Assembly: GCF_004011695.2 (NCBI RefSeq) | Contig: NC_082406.1 | Location: forward strand, 310,001 to 374,000 | From: Ascochyta rabiei | Lineage: Eukaryota > Ascomycota > Dothideomycetes > Pleosporales > Didymellaceae | Length of the DNA: 64,000 bases | Reading direction: 5' to 3' | Shown here: one piece after another, positions 45,080 to 58,519 of the stretch | Layout: every line of letters begins with the position of its first letter | Numbering within the stretch: position 1 is the first letter of the stretch | Made by a program: the position numbers and the translations under genes | Notes under the pieces: generated by a model | What the model saw: the letters and a program-made list of their open reading frames with translations, nothing else | Databases searched by the model: none | Told to the model about the DNA's origin: nothing

Positions 45080-48000
45080 TCAGAGACTTATTAAGCTAGT
45101 AGTTATGCAAGTGTAAGGTCTTTAAGTTACTATTAAATTTCCTTAAGAGGCATAGTATTTGTTACCTGTACTAGCTCTATAATAGCTAAGCTAAGTTATT
45201 AAGGGAACCCTTCTTTTTGTATGCTAGTAGGACCTTTATTATGCTATCTGCAATTAAATTCACTAACTGCACAAATTCTATCTTAATTATACCCTTAGTT
45301 AGTTACTTCTTATCGAATCTAATAGTAATAGATATCTACATGTTGAAGTTTATTTTGAGATAGGAAACTTCCTCTGTTACTAAGCGTATAGTTTGCTTAT
45401 TATTGCACTAGATAGTAATAGTGCGCATATGTATTTTCATTTAGAGTTTACAGAGCAGTCTTAATATAAAAAGTGCTTCCTTAGCTACTTATAAGAGAGC
45501 TAGTAGCTCTGCTTTAGTAGTTAATGTAGTAACTATGTCTTGCTTGTTAGCTCTCTATATAATATATCTACTAAATCGTCTTATAGCGTATCCTTATAAG
45601 CTTTTGCATTTTAGAGTGTTATTTATAAACAATGTGTTACTTACAATTTGCAGTCCTTTAGCTCCTCCTAGTTACAGCGCTTGTTATTTAGTATCTTAGA
45701 GGGATAGTAGTACTTAATCTACAGCATTATAGTGCTTAGGTCCTAGATTTACTAGGAAGCAAGCTAGTTATAAGGTAGTAAATGTAATATCTAGCCTTAT
45801 AGTAACTACAGTAAAGAGTAATAACCTAATCTTACGTTAATATTTATTAATTTCTGCTAGCACTACTAGACTATTCCTTAGCTAAAGTTCTATTACTGCT
45901 ATAGGAGTATTGTGTTAAATATCCTACCTATTAGTTAAGCAGCTATTCTTATCTAAGTATGTGGCTTGTAATAGTTAGATCTTTTAATCTATTCTTTTTA
46001 GATAATTTCTATACTAAGGAACTACTAAAGGTTAAAACCTTTAGTAAATTTGTACCTGTTTTGCAAGTATCTAATTACTTCTCACGCTTTATGCTCCTTA
46101 TCTCTATAGTACGCAAGTATAATATTGTTAACATAGAAAACAATAATTACTCTATCTCTAATTAGGTAGCACGGCTTATAGGGTATAATCTAGAACCCTA
46201 GTGCCTTAAGCGTTGTAGTAAATTGTTTCTACTAGAGGAGTAGGGAGATACAGAGACTGTATAACGCCTTGTTTATTTATAGAATTATTCTAGGCTTCTA
46301 GTAGCCTTAAGGCTTTTAATATAAACCTCTTAATCTATTATTATACAGACAAACGCGTTTATATTTTTTTTTTTTTTTAGCTCTAAATTATAGTAAGCTG
46401 TAATTGCTAATATTATTTAAAATAATTAGTTAGTAAGCATGGCTGCGTAAGTGTCTTATAAGGTTATATTTTGTTGTTAGTTGCCTCTAAATAGTAGTCG
46501 CGCCTTATACTTTAGTAAGTAATAGTGTTTATTAAGCTTATAGGAGTATACCTACTTATAGTTAATAATCTATTATCTTATTTATTTAATTTTCTTTAAT
46601 AGTATTTCTAACTATAATTTTATATCTTAATAACTTACAAGGTGTAGTTAGTTAGCCTCTTAGAATAATTTACCTATTAGGTAATCCTTAAGCTTAGTTT
46701 AGCAAGTTAGTAAAGGTAGAAGTTCACTGTAATAGGGCTTTAAGCCTGTAGCAAGTATTCTTATTATCTTAGCCTTATCTATAACATCCTCTCTGCATCG
46801 TCTAATAAAACTAGCTTAGGTTCCTGCTATAAAGGCTGCTGCCTAGAGGACAGGTTTTAAGGACACTTGTTGCGTTAGATCTAGTTATTCTCTAGTTATT
46901 AACTGTGTAAGTAGTGCTATAGGAAGTAGTATAGATAGAGGTGTTAGGTAATTATTCCTAATATTCCTTCCTTAGTAGTAGCCTAGTTAGTATACTTTGT
47001 TTTGTTCTTCGAAACGTTCTTTAGTAACATTATCTTTATAGAAGGAATCTATTTCTAGTTACTAGTGTAGAGTTAGTAGCTTAATAGTCCTAATATATGT
47101 TACTATTTCCTCTAGCGTCTTATACATTAGGCTAGCTTTAAGATCTTTAATCTCTCTATTAACTATTTACAGTTTGCTAAATACAACATTTTTAGGTAAT
47201 AATTAGTTTAGTAAGTAATAGTATCTATATTTGATATATGTTTAATAATTAGTATCCTACTAGATACCTAATCTATACCTTTAAATCTAGGCGTTAAAGG
47301 CGTAATCTGCCTCTATGTGTATTATTAATTCTTATAAATACCTTATAGCTGCATACTTTAAGGTATACAGAATTAGGTTTACATAATAACATTACTATCC
47401 TATTACTAAAAGTAACTTATATAAAGAATATTTTATATAGTGTTTTCTAATAGTTTGTATAGTTTAGAGTTCTGTTATAGAGGTATACTGCAGCTCTTAT
47501 AACCACTAGCTACAGTTCCTAGAAGAGGTTAGTGTTAAGTTGCATAGCGCGAGCTTTCTCCTTGTTTATGCCCCCTAAGTGTTCTACACCTCTTTTTTGT
47601 GCTTATATATCTAGTGTAGAAGACTTAATAATAGTTCCTTATATTGCTAACTATCTTTTAACCTCTAGCTTAACAGTTGTAATTTTATTATCTACCTTAA
47701 TTATCTTTACTAATATATTGTAGTAATTTTTTAGACATAGTATAAATATTAAAAACGTTTTAATAATAAATTTTGCTATTTAGTTATTAGTAAAGTAGAG
47801 ATCCTATTATAGGCCTAAGAATTTGTAGTAATTACTAATTAGCTCTTTTCTTTTCTTAACCCTTAAGCTTTATAGGTGTGAAAATAAATACTTAATCTTT
47901 CTCTTAGGCTGTTATAATTTGTGCGTAGGGCTTAGCTTATTAATTACCTTAATTTTGCTCTTCTGCAGGAATTACACTCTACTGTAGTAATACCTTTAAT

Positions 48001-49622
48001 GCGTACCCCCTAAGTTTGTTACATAAGGTGTTTCATTGCTGCTAAGCTAGAATAACCTAGTTGCTTGTGCTATAGTGTGGCAGAGGCTCTTTAAAGTATC
48101 TTTCTAATATTTAATATAGTTTTATGCGTATAGTATAAGGCATCTTATAATTCTATATACTCTAGTACCTATTACCTAATTATTTTAGTAATAGTATAGA
48201 TAATATCGTTGCCTAATCTTTAAAGGGTTGTTAGATTTGTCTTAGTATCCTAATATATCCCTTCTTGTCTTAGAAGGTAGGAAGATACTAAATTACATAG
48301 CAGGTAAGGGTAGACTACCTCGTTATGCAGTGTTATACTGCAGGTTCTAGACTAGTTTATTAAACTTAGCTTAATTAATCTATATCCCTTTATCTATACC
48401 TTTAAGTTTCTAGCCTAGCTATAGTTACTAGGTATTAGTAGGCAGAAATTGTGTATATAGTTAGGGTTGTTTATTATATAGTAGGTTAATCCTAAGTTAA
48501 GGATAAACAATTCCTTAGTAGATAGCCTTTAGCATTCCTTCTACCTAACACTATATTAAAGACAGCTTTCATATTTATAACTCTCTAGCCCTCTATTTAT
48601 TCTTTAAGGTTTTTAGGCGTTAGAGTGTGTAATTGTTTCACACCTAGTGTTCTTAAGCAGGTTCTGCTTTGTCTGCAAATTAGCCCTTAAAACGTAGTAT
48701 CTTTTTTACGCTTAGATTGTATAAGCTCATTTATTATCTTATTTAGTTTCTACTACTTAGGTGCCTTATTTAGATTAATATAATAGTAATCCTGTATACT
48801 GTAGCATTGTCTACAAATAGGGCATTCTACTCCCCCTATAGTAGTAGGTCCTTAATCTAAAGGCTGCTTAAGTGTCGTAGTTTTCCTACCTACTGTACAT
48901 TAATTGCAGGGTCTGCCCTGGTTACTAGATAGCGCGCTTTCAGCATATTAGGCGTCTCCTTTAGTGCTCTAGGAGGTTCTACCCCCTTTAGTAAAAAATA
49001 ATGCATTACTAGCTATAGAGTCCCTCTAGTTCTCTAATCTAAGAGGATAATGCATTATTATATGTTCTTAGAAGCGTTTTATTATCTCCTTCCAGCTTAT
49101 GTTAGTTACAAATCTACTATTAATTTAGAAATTTGTAGACTATATAGGCGCCACTTTGTTTACAGCTACTAGAAAGTCTTTTATTTGTACATTTAACTGT
49201 AATAATTTAGTAACTTAATATGTCTCTACTTCTATAGCTGTATAGCTATACTTAGCTAGCTATATATCCTATTAGAATGTAATTCTTATTATCTAAAGAG
49301 CTAAGAGGTGTCTGTTACAGGCTTGTTCTTGTTTAATTTGTTTGTTAATTCTAACTATTAGTTGCAGGTTAATAATCTACTACTAGAGTAGTTATCTAGA
49401 GGACAGTATGTGCGTAGCAAGTGTAGTAACATAGTTAACTAGATAAACGCAACAATCTATTATATACTGCTTTATTCTTTCTTATACTTATATTAATTAC
49501 TCTTATACAATTTTAGGGATAACTTATAATACTTAAGGTCTTTCTTAAAAGCCTTCTAACCTCTAGTTAATAGTTTAGTTAGTCTTGTTAGGCTTTTAAT
49601 GCTAGGAGCTAGCGTGTAGTCT
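45080..49622 (-). pseudogene. F gag-pol (Copia), RIP-broken
   Basis: Read right to left: gag with a zinc knuckle near 48770-48830 (CPICRQCYSIQDYYYIN, one Cys read as Tyr), protease near 48500-48300, integrase near 48060-47000, then the conserved linker (VSLKPVLQAAAFIAGTQ). RT starts near 46700 (LNKHYYLLKYKARLL), with FYVNNIILAYY at about 46110-46140, where YVDD is expected, then YLQNRYKFTKGFNLQQFL. RNase H lies near 45780-45100. It resembles E along its length but is clearly diverged. Stops and frame breaks throughout. Short + strand open frames at 45959-46165 and 47532-47723 are shadows. Confidence 0.85.
46364..46378 (+). repeat. T15 homopolymer
   Basis: A run of 15 T within the F pol; on - it gives a Lys run (LKKKKN) in the RT region. 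Likely slippage after decay. Confidence 0.9.
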
Positions 49623-49627
49623 GTAAC
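49623..49627. repeat. Target-site duplication of G (GTAAC), left
   Basis: GTAAC also at 58324-58328. Confidence 0.93.
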
Positions 49628-49882
49628 TGTTAGGACTTCTGCTAAGGTAAGATGGTAACCTACTAGTATGTGTCACAACCTACTAGCAGATTCCATTAAA
49701 CCTAGTAGAACCTACCTTTACTTGCCTTTACTTTTACTTGCAGAGAGTATAGGCCTTACTACTATAAGTAGGTCTCTCTCTCTGCCCTCTTGTAGCTCGC
49801 TGTCTGCTATTTTGTTCCCTCCTTTTTTAAATTTATTAGTTTACTAGATTGCTACTTTTATGCTTGTAAAGTCTGCCTTATA
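49628..49882 (+). repeat. G 5' LTR (255 bp)
   Basis: TGTTAGGACTTC to GCCTTATA. The terminal CA is TA by a C-to-T change. Pairs with 58069-58323. Confidence 0.93.
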
Positions 49883-49894
49883 TAATAGCAGACC
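49883..49894 (+). other. G possible primer-binding site
   Basis: TAATAGCAGACC starts right after the LTR. Reverting two G-to-A changes gives TGGTAGCAGACC, which begins with the TGG that pairs with a tRNA 3' CCA end. The tRNA is not identified. Confidence 0.45.
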
Positions 49895-50555
49895 TAATAG
49901 CTAAAGAATTTAGCTTTCTCTTAGGCTTCTGCCTTTATTAAGCTAGTAGTTAGCTACTGCTGCTAAAGGTTGCACTAAAGTTTTAGTCTAGTGTGCTATC
50001 TCTTTACTAAGTAATAGCCCTATTTAGAGTTCTTTTCTTAGTCCCTACCCCTAACTAGTGCGGGTAGTAAGTGCCTGTTTTTAAGTACAAATTAGCCTCC
50101 CCTACGCGTCTTCGAAGTACAGATTACCTATCTTTAACATTTAGTAGGCTAAATTGTCGCTTTTTTTTAGGCTCTAGAGTACTAGCCTTTTGTTTTACCC
50201 CCTAACTAATTAGCGCCTTTTAAGTAGTCTAGCGCCTCCCTTTAGTACCTTTTAAGCAGTCTAGTACCTATTTTTTTTAATCTTCCAGCGCCTTCTAAGA
50301 GGTCTAGCGCCCCTAAGTATCTCCTACCCCTTTATTTTAAGAAATGCTTACTCTTTTATCTTTTACTAATATACAGCTCTTTTACTAGAATTTGTCTTTT
50401 ACTTATATAGAGTACTTTTACTACTAAATATCTAGGCCCTACTACTACTTAAAGGCACTAGGTGCTCTACTTCTCCTCTAACAACCTACTACTACTACAC
50501 TTACCTTTACAGACATAACCGTTTAACCTCTACTAATATTTTCATATATTTTAGC
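49895..50555 (+). other. G leader, with short degenerate repeats
   Basis: Untranslated leader of G. At 50211-50320 short variants of TAGCGCCTTTTAAGTAGTC recur three or four times. Nothing else stands out. Confidence 0.6.
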
Positions 50556-53500
50556 TATGTTACTAACTAATAAGGATAATATTAAGCACAACTAATTGCT
50601 ACCCCCCTAGCCTTCTTCTACTTCTGCAAGGAAGACTTCTTATAATAAGTCTTACCTACGCTACCTAGAAACCCCTATAGATCCTAAGTCCTTTAATTGT
50701 TAGGGTAGTAGTGCTATTTCTAATTACGTACAAGACTTTAGCTATAAGACATGCAAGAAAGCTGCTACCCTAGGAACCTTTATTACACACAGCAGCCTAT
50801 CTGCTTTATCTACTAATTAAATAAAGTCTTAGATACAGAAAGACAAGCAAGCTACTGTTAAAACAGAGGATACAGTTACGGAAATCCACTAGCCTACTCC
50901 ATACTCCCCCTAGGGACAGGCTTCCCTGTAGAAATTTACTAGCGCTACTCTAGGGCTATAGGAAGAATCCACTTACGCGAGCTAGTAGGATACCTCTACC
51001 CTAGCTCTACAGTTTTGCTATAAGGACTCTTTACGCGCTATTTCCTCCTAGGTCCCTTTAAACAACAGTCTCTCCTAACAGTTTTAGCACCTTCCTACTA
51101 CTATAGTTAAACACTTCCTAGTTAAATACTTCAGCCTAGGTAACTGACATTTAGAGTTCCTTATTACACTACTTATAGATTTTAACTTCTAGTCCCTTAA
51201 TCCTCTTGTTTCGAATCTAGGGCTGCCCCTGCTGTCTAACAACTATCTAGATAGGTATTTTATACACCTTACATACAGATAATGCTCTATACTCTCTGCC
51301 TTCCTTTTAGGACTTTTTAGTAAGGTTAATAGCAGTCTACACGCCCTATCCCAGCAACTAAATAACAAATAAATTAAGCTAGATTAGGCTAAGCACTTTT
51401 ACTCCTAACTAATTAACTGTAATAATTAGACAGCCTCTTAACTAAGCAACTTGCAAGCTAAGTTTACTTAGCATTAGCAGCAATCTATTTAACTTGCTTA
51501 GTATTACTAATAGCTTAAGCTAAAAGCTGATTAAGGCTTAGCACAGGAATATCTATGAGGCTAGGCTAATAACACCACTAACTAACAAACTAGGACATGG
51601 ATATAATAAAGCATACCTCCACAACATACAGAAGGTAGATAGCAACAGATGTATCTGCGGCTACACACAAACAACTCAACACCTCCTACTTAGCTGTAAA
51701 GAATACAAACAAGTAAGAAAAATAATGCAGGACAGCCTACAAGGACAACGACTCTTAATGCAACTACTACTGCACACAACCTAGGGAATTCTAGCTACTC
51801 TAGCTTTTATTTCAGACACTAGAATAGGCCCCCGCAAGTAGTACCTACAATAAACAACAGACACCTAAAAAGTGCTGTTAACCCCCTAGAGCATAGGCTC
51901 TCACTACAGGACTCTGAACCTATATTTACTATCTCCTTTTACAATCACGCTCCTTAAATTACTAGAGCAGCTTAACTGCTCTCGTCTTATATAGTCTTAG
52001 ACTTACACAGGACGTTAAACTTATAAATTAAATTAAATCAAACCACTAACTAACCCCCCTCCTGCTTTAGACACCTCCTTTGCTTAGCTTAGTAGTCCTC
52101 TAATATCCCTAAGCCTAAAATACTAGGCTTAGTAGGCACCTATACTGGCATACTATTACAGTTACAGCTTTATAATAATAAACCTGCTATAATAGACTAA
52201 TTCTGTACCCCCCTAATATAGGTTAAGGCGCCTTTTACATACACGCTACTAGGGAGCACTACCCTAGTTGCCCTAACTTTTACTCTAGCTAGCGCTTATT
52301 AATTCCTTTAGTCCTTAGACTAGTATAATAACTAACTAGACAAGGCTATAAAGAAACTGTCCAATTATGTAAGCCCTAAAGACAACATTAATAATTAGTT
52401 GTTTAACTGCTTACACTTTACACACGCTGATAGTTAGAACTATTAATATCCTGCAGACTAGGCTAATTTCTTCTTAATCTACACTAAAGAACCCGCCTAT
52501 GCTCTTCTACAGGATCCCTTTAGTTTCACCTGCTACTACTCTAACCCTATAGATTATATCTATTGTCTATAGGAAGTTTATAGAGTTAAGGATATCTATA
52601 GTTTAGCTAAATGCGCCTTTACCCTGTTTACATTCCTACAATACCCTAGCCTAGAAATTGCTAATGTTGCTATAGCGTTTTTAGTCTTCCGCACTAAGAT
52701 AGAATATTTCACTTAGTAGCTTAACTAGACACTAGAAACACATTACTATTAGCTGCAGACTAAACTTCCTAATTTTACGTAGTAAAGATATCTAATGTAG
52801 CCTATAACAAATTACTGTCTAGGCTATATAACTACTATAACTAGCTGAATACCTTTTTCTGCAACCACACTTATATTCCTTCTAAGGTTAACAATAAGGA
52901 TATCCTAGGAGATAGGCAGAATTATTTTAGTCCTTGTAACTGTTAGGCCACTTGCAAAAACACTACTACTATCTCCCTAGGGTCGCCTGCTGTTCTGCAA
53001 CCTGCACTAGGCCAAAAGAACAAGGATACCTGCTAGCGTTAACCTAAAGAGACTAGTTTTACAACTAATACATTTATGTGTTTTAACTGCAGAACTAAGG
53101 GTTATAAAGTAAATTAATGCCCTACTTCTTCTAAGCCTAAGACCTATGCTGCACTAGCAGCTACACTTAAGAACTCTACTATAAACTAACATATTTCTAT
53201 AGACTAATTCCTACTATTAAATAGTAAAGACAACAAATTTAACTCCTTAGACAAATACTCCTCTAATTTAGAAAACTAGGTACCTTAGATAATAGTTACT
53301 ACCTAAGGACTGTTTCCTAACAAGTGCGCTCTTCTAACCCTTTCATACCCTATTTAGACACTACTAAGGCTAGCTTAATTATTTATTAGGTTAATAATAC
53401 TTAGATAACTACTAAGAAACCTGTTTAGACAGGCAGCTGATTAGCTTTCTAGGCTTCCTTAAGCTGCAACGAAAACGCCCCTTACAGTGTCTGCACACTA

Positions 53501-56500
53501 GCAGACAATAGCGCTAATGCCAGCTTTATCTCTAACACCTTCTTAAAGAAAACAGGCGCCCTTTAGCTTATTCCTCTAATAACACCTATTGTCTGTTAGG
53601 GATACAACAGCAAACCTGCAAAAACTATTACACATTAAGTAGAGTTTTACCTTAAAATTAACTTACACCTTAAGCGTACTAGCGCCTATGTTATTAAATA
53701 ATTATAGATTTTTTTACCTAATCCTTAGATTTAGGTAGAGGGCTATTTATAACCCTACTATTTCCTAGCAAAACTGCTCTATTACCTTTGTAGACAAGTA
53801 TTGTTTACAGCACTGCAACTTAACCACTTAAGCCCCTACCCTACTTTGCGAAGGTTCCCTACTAGATGCTAAGCCCCTGCTACTATTAAAACCTAGTTCT
53901 AGCAACTACTACAAAGGGCAATCTACTTAACCTAAATGTATACTTTCTAGATTACCTTATACTTATACAGCATAAAGGACATACAAAATCTGTATTATAT
54001 TAGCTTCTATAGTAAGGCTATATAGGAAACATACTTATTACTCTCTTATCTTACTATAAAGACTTTAAGTTATAACTACTAGACACGCTTTAGCAGATAC
54101 TAATTTTAACAAATTCTTCTAACTAAGCTAGGACCTGCCCCTTTCTAACTTACTTACCCCTAAAGAACTAAAGGAATACGCTGACTTTATTCTAACATTT
54201 AATTAGGAAGCTGCTAAAAATCCTTCTAACTACAGTACCTTTAACTATAAAATAAAGCTTAAACTAGGTACAAACCCTCCTAATTATTACCTTTAACCTT
54301 TCTCTACACAGTAAATAGAAGCTATTAAACACTATATTAAGGAAAAGAAGGCAGAAGGTTTTATTAAACGCTGCAACTCCCTTACTTGAAATAACCTGCT
54401 TATTGTTGCTAAACCTAGGGGGGGCCTACAAGTCTGTGTGGATTACTAGGAGCTTAACAACGCTACTATTAAGGACTAATATCCTATTTTATTTTTCCGT
54501 AAAACTATAACATAAATTAACTCGGCCACTATATTCTTAAAATTAAATATTATCTACGCCTTTTATAGAATTTAGATAAAGCCTAGCTTAGAATAGCTTA
54601 CAGCATTCTCGACATAGAAAGGTATATACTAGTACAAAGTTATACCCTTTAGACTATATAACGCCCTAGCAACTTTTTAGCAGGCAGTTAACAACTTATT
54701 ATTTAAATACCTTAATTAATTCTGTACAGCATATTTAGATAACGTCCTAGTCTTTTCTAACTCTCTAGCTAAACACAAGGAATATGTTAAGAAAGTTCTT
54801 AGCAGACTTAAAGATTAAGGATTTTATATAGATCTAAAGAAATCTAAATTATATAAGGAACGTATTAAGTTCCTAGGCATAATTATTACTAACAACAGCC
54901 TACAAATTAACCCTAACAAAATTAAAGCTATCTAATATTAGGAGATACCTAAAACAGTAACTAACATTCTCTCCTTTCTAGGCTTTACTAGATTCTATTA
55001 AAATTTTATTAAAGGGTACTTGTTAATTGCTCTCCCCTTAACACAAGCTGTTAAATCTACTATTATTTCTAGACCTTCTAAGAAAGATCCCTTAGTAATC
55101 TAACATTCTGTCTAGTACTAAGACTTTAAGCCTACCTAAGCCTACAAAGACGCCTTTTATGCCTTAAAAAGCGCCTTCTAACTAGATATTATACTCTAAC
55201 ACTTTAATCCAACGTAGCTAGTTGTTATTTATACTAATTCCTCTAGCTAGGCTACAGGAGGAATTATAAAGCAACAGAATTAAAAAGGCAACCTATAACC
55301 TATTACGTTCTTCTTAAAAAAACACTTATCTGTAGAATGTAATTATAATATCTATAATATAGAACTTATAGCTATTATTTAAGCCTTTAAAGAATATGAA
55401 CTAGAACCTATAGGCTCCCCTTATACAATATAGGTAATAACAGATTTTAAGAACATAGAAACCTTTATAAAGACTAAGAAGCTTAACTAACACTAAGCTT
55501 AATGGTTACTATTTTTCTTCTAGTTTAATTTTAAAATAATATACGCACCTAGACCTATAAATAGTAAAGCAGATACGTTAAGCTAACATCCTTAGAACAT
55601 CTCTAGGGACAAACAAGACACACAATTATTAGACACACACTAAATTATCCTAGAACTATGTAACCTAGACCTAGGAGTTACGCCTACAATACAAGCTACT
55701 CTGTAGGCTCTCTCCCTTACTACTAGCAAACAACCTAAATTTATCTTACTAGATGTTTAGGTAATAACAACGTTCTGCGCTACTTAGACACCCTTAGCAG
55801 AGCCTAATAACTTAGAAGATAACTTTAACCTAATAGATAACGTTTATAGGATATTACTACTAGATTTACTACTATATCTAGAAGATTTCTAATCTACTAA
55901 AGATATACTTACTAATGTATATACAACTAATACAGCTACACAGAAAATCTTTACTACCCTAGATAAAAATAACTACAAACTAAGCTCCTAGTTCTGCAAA
56001 AACAGCTACTATATCTCTCTAGCTAACTGTCACACTATTAGTAAAGGCTCCTCTAGACGCCTGTCTCTAGACAAGACTTAGCTCTACATACCCCCTAACG
56101 CACAATTACAACAGTAGATATTTAACTTATACTATAACTACAAGATTACAGGCTATAAAGGTCCTAAAGCTATTTATATCTAATAATTAGGCGCTACTAT
56201 TAGCCTAGCATACCTTAGTCTATTAAAAATATTGCTAAGCTTACGTAGTGTGTAAATGTGTAAGGCCTTCCTAGGAAGCCTATAACAGTTTCCTTAAACC
56301 CCTACTAATCCCTAATACTAGGTAGTTAGATATCTCTGTAGACTACATTTAAGATTTACTAGCTTTATCTCTTAACAGCTAATTATACACAAACCTGCTT
56401 GTTATAGTAGATTATCTTACTAAGTAGTAATATTTCTTTCTATTAATTAGCTGCTCTTTAAAGGAATTTGCTTACTACTTTATAGAATTATTTTGCCTCT

Positions 56501-57430
56501 ATAGACCCCTACGTACTATTATATCTAATTAAGGTACTTCCTTTATAAATAAATTCTAGAAATAGGTTTATAAACGCCTTTAAATCTTAGCTAAGCTATT
56601 AACTTCTTATTATCTATAAACTAATAGTTAAACTAAATAAGCTAATTAAAGCCTTAAAATCTATTTGTAAAAGTATGTTAACTACACATAAAATAATTAG
56701 GCTTTATAGCTATATCTTACGAAGTTTTAAGCTAACAACACTATTAATATGTCTACTAGACATATAACTTTCTTTGTAGATCTTAGGTATTATCCTTATA
56801 GCAGTATACACCCTAGTAAAGACTATACCTAAATAGAACTATTATTAAAAAAAGCTAAAGACTAAATATTGCGTGCTAATAAGTTACTCTACACCTATGC
56901 TAACCTTCTAGAATATGTAAAGATTTAGCTTACCTAGGCATAACAAGAACAACAGGCCTAAGTTAATGCTTATTGCTAACAGACTCTAAAATATACAGCT
57001 AGCAACCTTATTTAGGTTTCTACACGTAACTAAAATACTACCTAGCCTTTAAAAAAAACTAGACTATAAGTATACTAGGCTATACTTAGTTACTTATATT
57101 ATACATAATAGAGCTGTATACAAACTAGACCTGCCTGTAGATATAATATTAAAAGGCATATTTCTAGTATTTTACCCTAACTTGCTTAGGGAAACAAGCT
57201 AAGACAACCTACTAGATTAAGCACTACCTAAACTAACACCTATAGAGGTTACTAACAACTAGGGCTTAGTCTCTTAAGAATAGTACGTTAACTTATTCCT
57301 TAATTGCAGAAAGCAACGCAGTATATAGGAATACCTTGTTAAATAGTCTAATAACCCTCACCCTACCTAGGAACCTGCTAAGCAAAATCTTAACTACTAC
57401 AACGTTTTCTTATTTTACTACAACAATACT
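50556..57430 (+). pseudogene. G gag-pol with chromodomain (Gypsy), RIP-broken
   Basis: Frame from ATG 50556 (MLLTNKDNIK), interrupted by the LINE fragment. Gag ends in a zinc knuckle near 53071-53114 (CFNCRTKGYKVN, stop, C; His read as Tyr). Protease near 53500 (LADNSANASFIS). RT from about 54380 (LLIVAKPRGGLQVCVDY, then YLDNVLVFSNS near 54735-54765, with YLDD read as YLDN, then IKFLGIIITNN). RNase H is near 55200-55400 with the D-to-N pattern (VVIYTNSSS). Integrase core is near 56330-56900 (DISVDYI, LLVIVDYLTK, TIISNxGTSFINKF). The chromodomain at about 57270-57420 reads YVNLFLNCRK followed by QEYLVK. Stops lie at Gln and Trp sites throughout. Confidence 0.88.
51510..52040 (+). mobile_element. 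5'-truncated non-LTR (LINE) fragment inside G gag
   Basis: A + strand stretch much less mutated than its surroundings. It encodes the typical LINE C terminus: IYEARLITPLTNKLGHGY, then KVDSNRCICGYTQTTQHLLL, then SCKEYKQVRK, with a CCHC-like zinc knuckle (C-x-C-x7-H-x4-C). Stops are few and again at Gln/Trp. It ends in a repeated AAATT tail near 52025-52038, as LINE 3' ends do. Only the last part of ORF2 and the 3' UTR are present, consistent with target-primed insertion and 5' truncation. The 5' junction is approximate and I could not define a target duplication. It resembles Tad1-like elements of fungi. Confidence 0.78.
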
Positions 57431-58053
57431 AATAAACTAGTTCTACTAGCACTCTAAATACTAACAGACTAGGAGCCTCACCTAGAAGACACCTTTAACA
57501 ACGGCTAGTTTAGCAATCTTAATAAATCTAGTTAAAACAAGATAGGCTAACTAAAGCAGATATATTACTTAATAGAATAATAGGCTACTTTTAACAGGCT
57601 CCTTTATAGGTTAAAAACACGCCTATAGACACGTTAAATATAATCTAGACCTGCTTAAGCTCGCCCTTAGGCTGCTATAGTTTAGCAATGAACTATTAAT
57701 AAAGGTTAACCTTAAAGTTAAGGATAAATCTAGCTCTAATAAATTAATAAATCTCTTTACACTACTCTCTTATATAAGCTCTAAATAGAGAAAGGTATAA
57801 TTTTTGCGTTACAGGGTTTATGCAGAAGGAAAACTCTTAGAGGTTGTTTTTTTGTATAAGAATTTAGGGAGACCTATATAATCCCACTAAAGGCATATAC
57901 CTTAATTAAACTCTAACTACTAACAGGTTGTTATATAGAATTTCTATATCCTCTTTTCCTCTGTTTTTCTTTTACTCTTACTTAAAAAACTATTAGTATT
58001 AGACTCTTACAGTTACTTGTACACAGACTTTAGCTTAAGAGACTTTGCTATTT
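57431..58053 (+). other. G 3' untranslated region
   Basis: Between the chromodomain and the 3' LTR. AT-rich, no convincing frame on either strand, so G carries no accessory frame like those of A-D. Confidence 0.55.
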
Positions 58054-58068
58054 ATAAGGAGGGGCACG
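58054..58068 (+). other. G polypurine tract
   Basis: TAAGGAGGGGCACG directly before the 3' LTR. Confidence 0.65.
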
Positions 58069-58323
58069 TGTTAGGACTTCTACTAAGGTAAGATAGTAAC
58101 CTACTAGTATGTGTTACAACCTATTAGCAGATTCTATTAAACCTAGTAGAACCTTCCTTTACTTACCTTTACTTTTACTTATAGAGAGTATAGGCCTTAC
58201 TACTATAAGTAGGTCTCTCTCTCTGCCCTCTTGTAGCTCGCTGTCTGCTATTTTGTTCACTCCTCTTTTAAATCTATTAGTTCACCAGATCGCTACTTTT
58301 ATGCTTGTGAAGTCTGCCTTACA
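58069..58323 (+). repeat. G 3' LTR (255 bp)
   Basis: TGTTAGGACTTC to CCTTACA. The open frame at 58109-58327 lies inside this LTR and is not a gene. Confidence 0.94.
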
Positions 58324-58328
58324 GTAAC
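58324..58328. repeat. Target-site duplication of G (GTAAC), right
   Basis: Second GTAAC; F sequence resumes. Confidence 0.93.
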
Positions 58329-58519
58329 AACAGGCGCACATATAGATTGTAGTTTTAGTGTTTCTTAGACACTAGAGTTTAGATTTATCTTATTCTAGAT
58401 ATTATAAACTATGTATCTATTATGTAATTATATAATCTAGCCTATGTAGTCTGTGTAGTCCCTTAGCGTTATTATAGGGTTACAGTAGGTTAATTGTACT
58501 ATTTTACGTTAGTTATAGC
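58329..58519 (-). pseudogene. F gag 5' end and leader
   Basis: Short - strand remainder of F between the G insertion and the primer-binding site. Too short and mutated to place a start. Confidence 0.55.

Larger units (their letters stand above)
49628..58323 (+). mobile_element. Family G Ty3/Gypsy chromovirus, full length (8696 bp)
   Basis: Two 255-bp LTRs, a perfect GTAAC duplication, a long leader, gag-pol on + with a C-terminal chromodomain, and a purine-rich tract before the 3' LTR. A LINE 3' end of about 0.5 kb lies in the gag region. It is nested in F. Confidence 0.94.

Noticed and set aside
45959..46165. + strand frame of 68 codons
   Set aside because: Opposite strand of the F RT, including its YVNN box; shadow.
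46364..46378. T15 run as a poly-A tail of a LINE or SINE
   Set aside because: It falls within the F RT with no element end or target duplication beside it.
47532..47723. + strand frame of 63 codons
   Set aside because: Opposite strand of F integrase; shadow.
58109..58327. + strand frame of 72 codons
   Set aside because: Entirely within the G 3' LTR, and the same stretch in the 5' LTR is non-coding.
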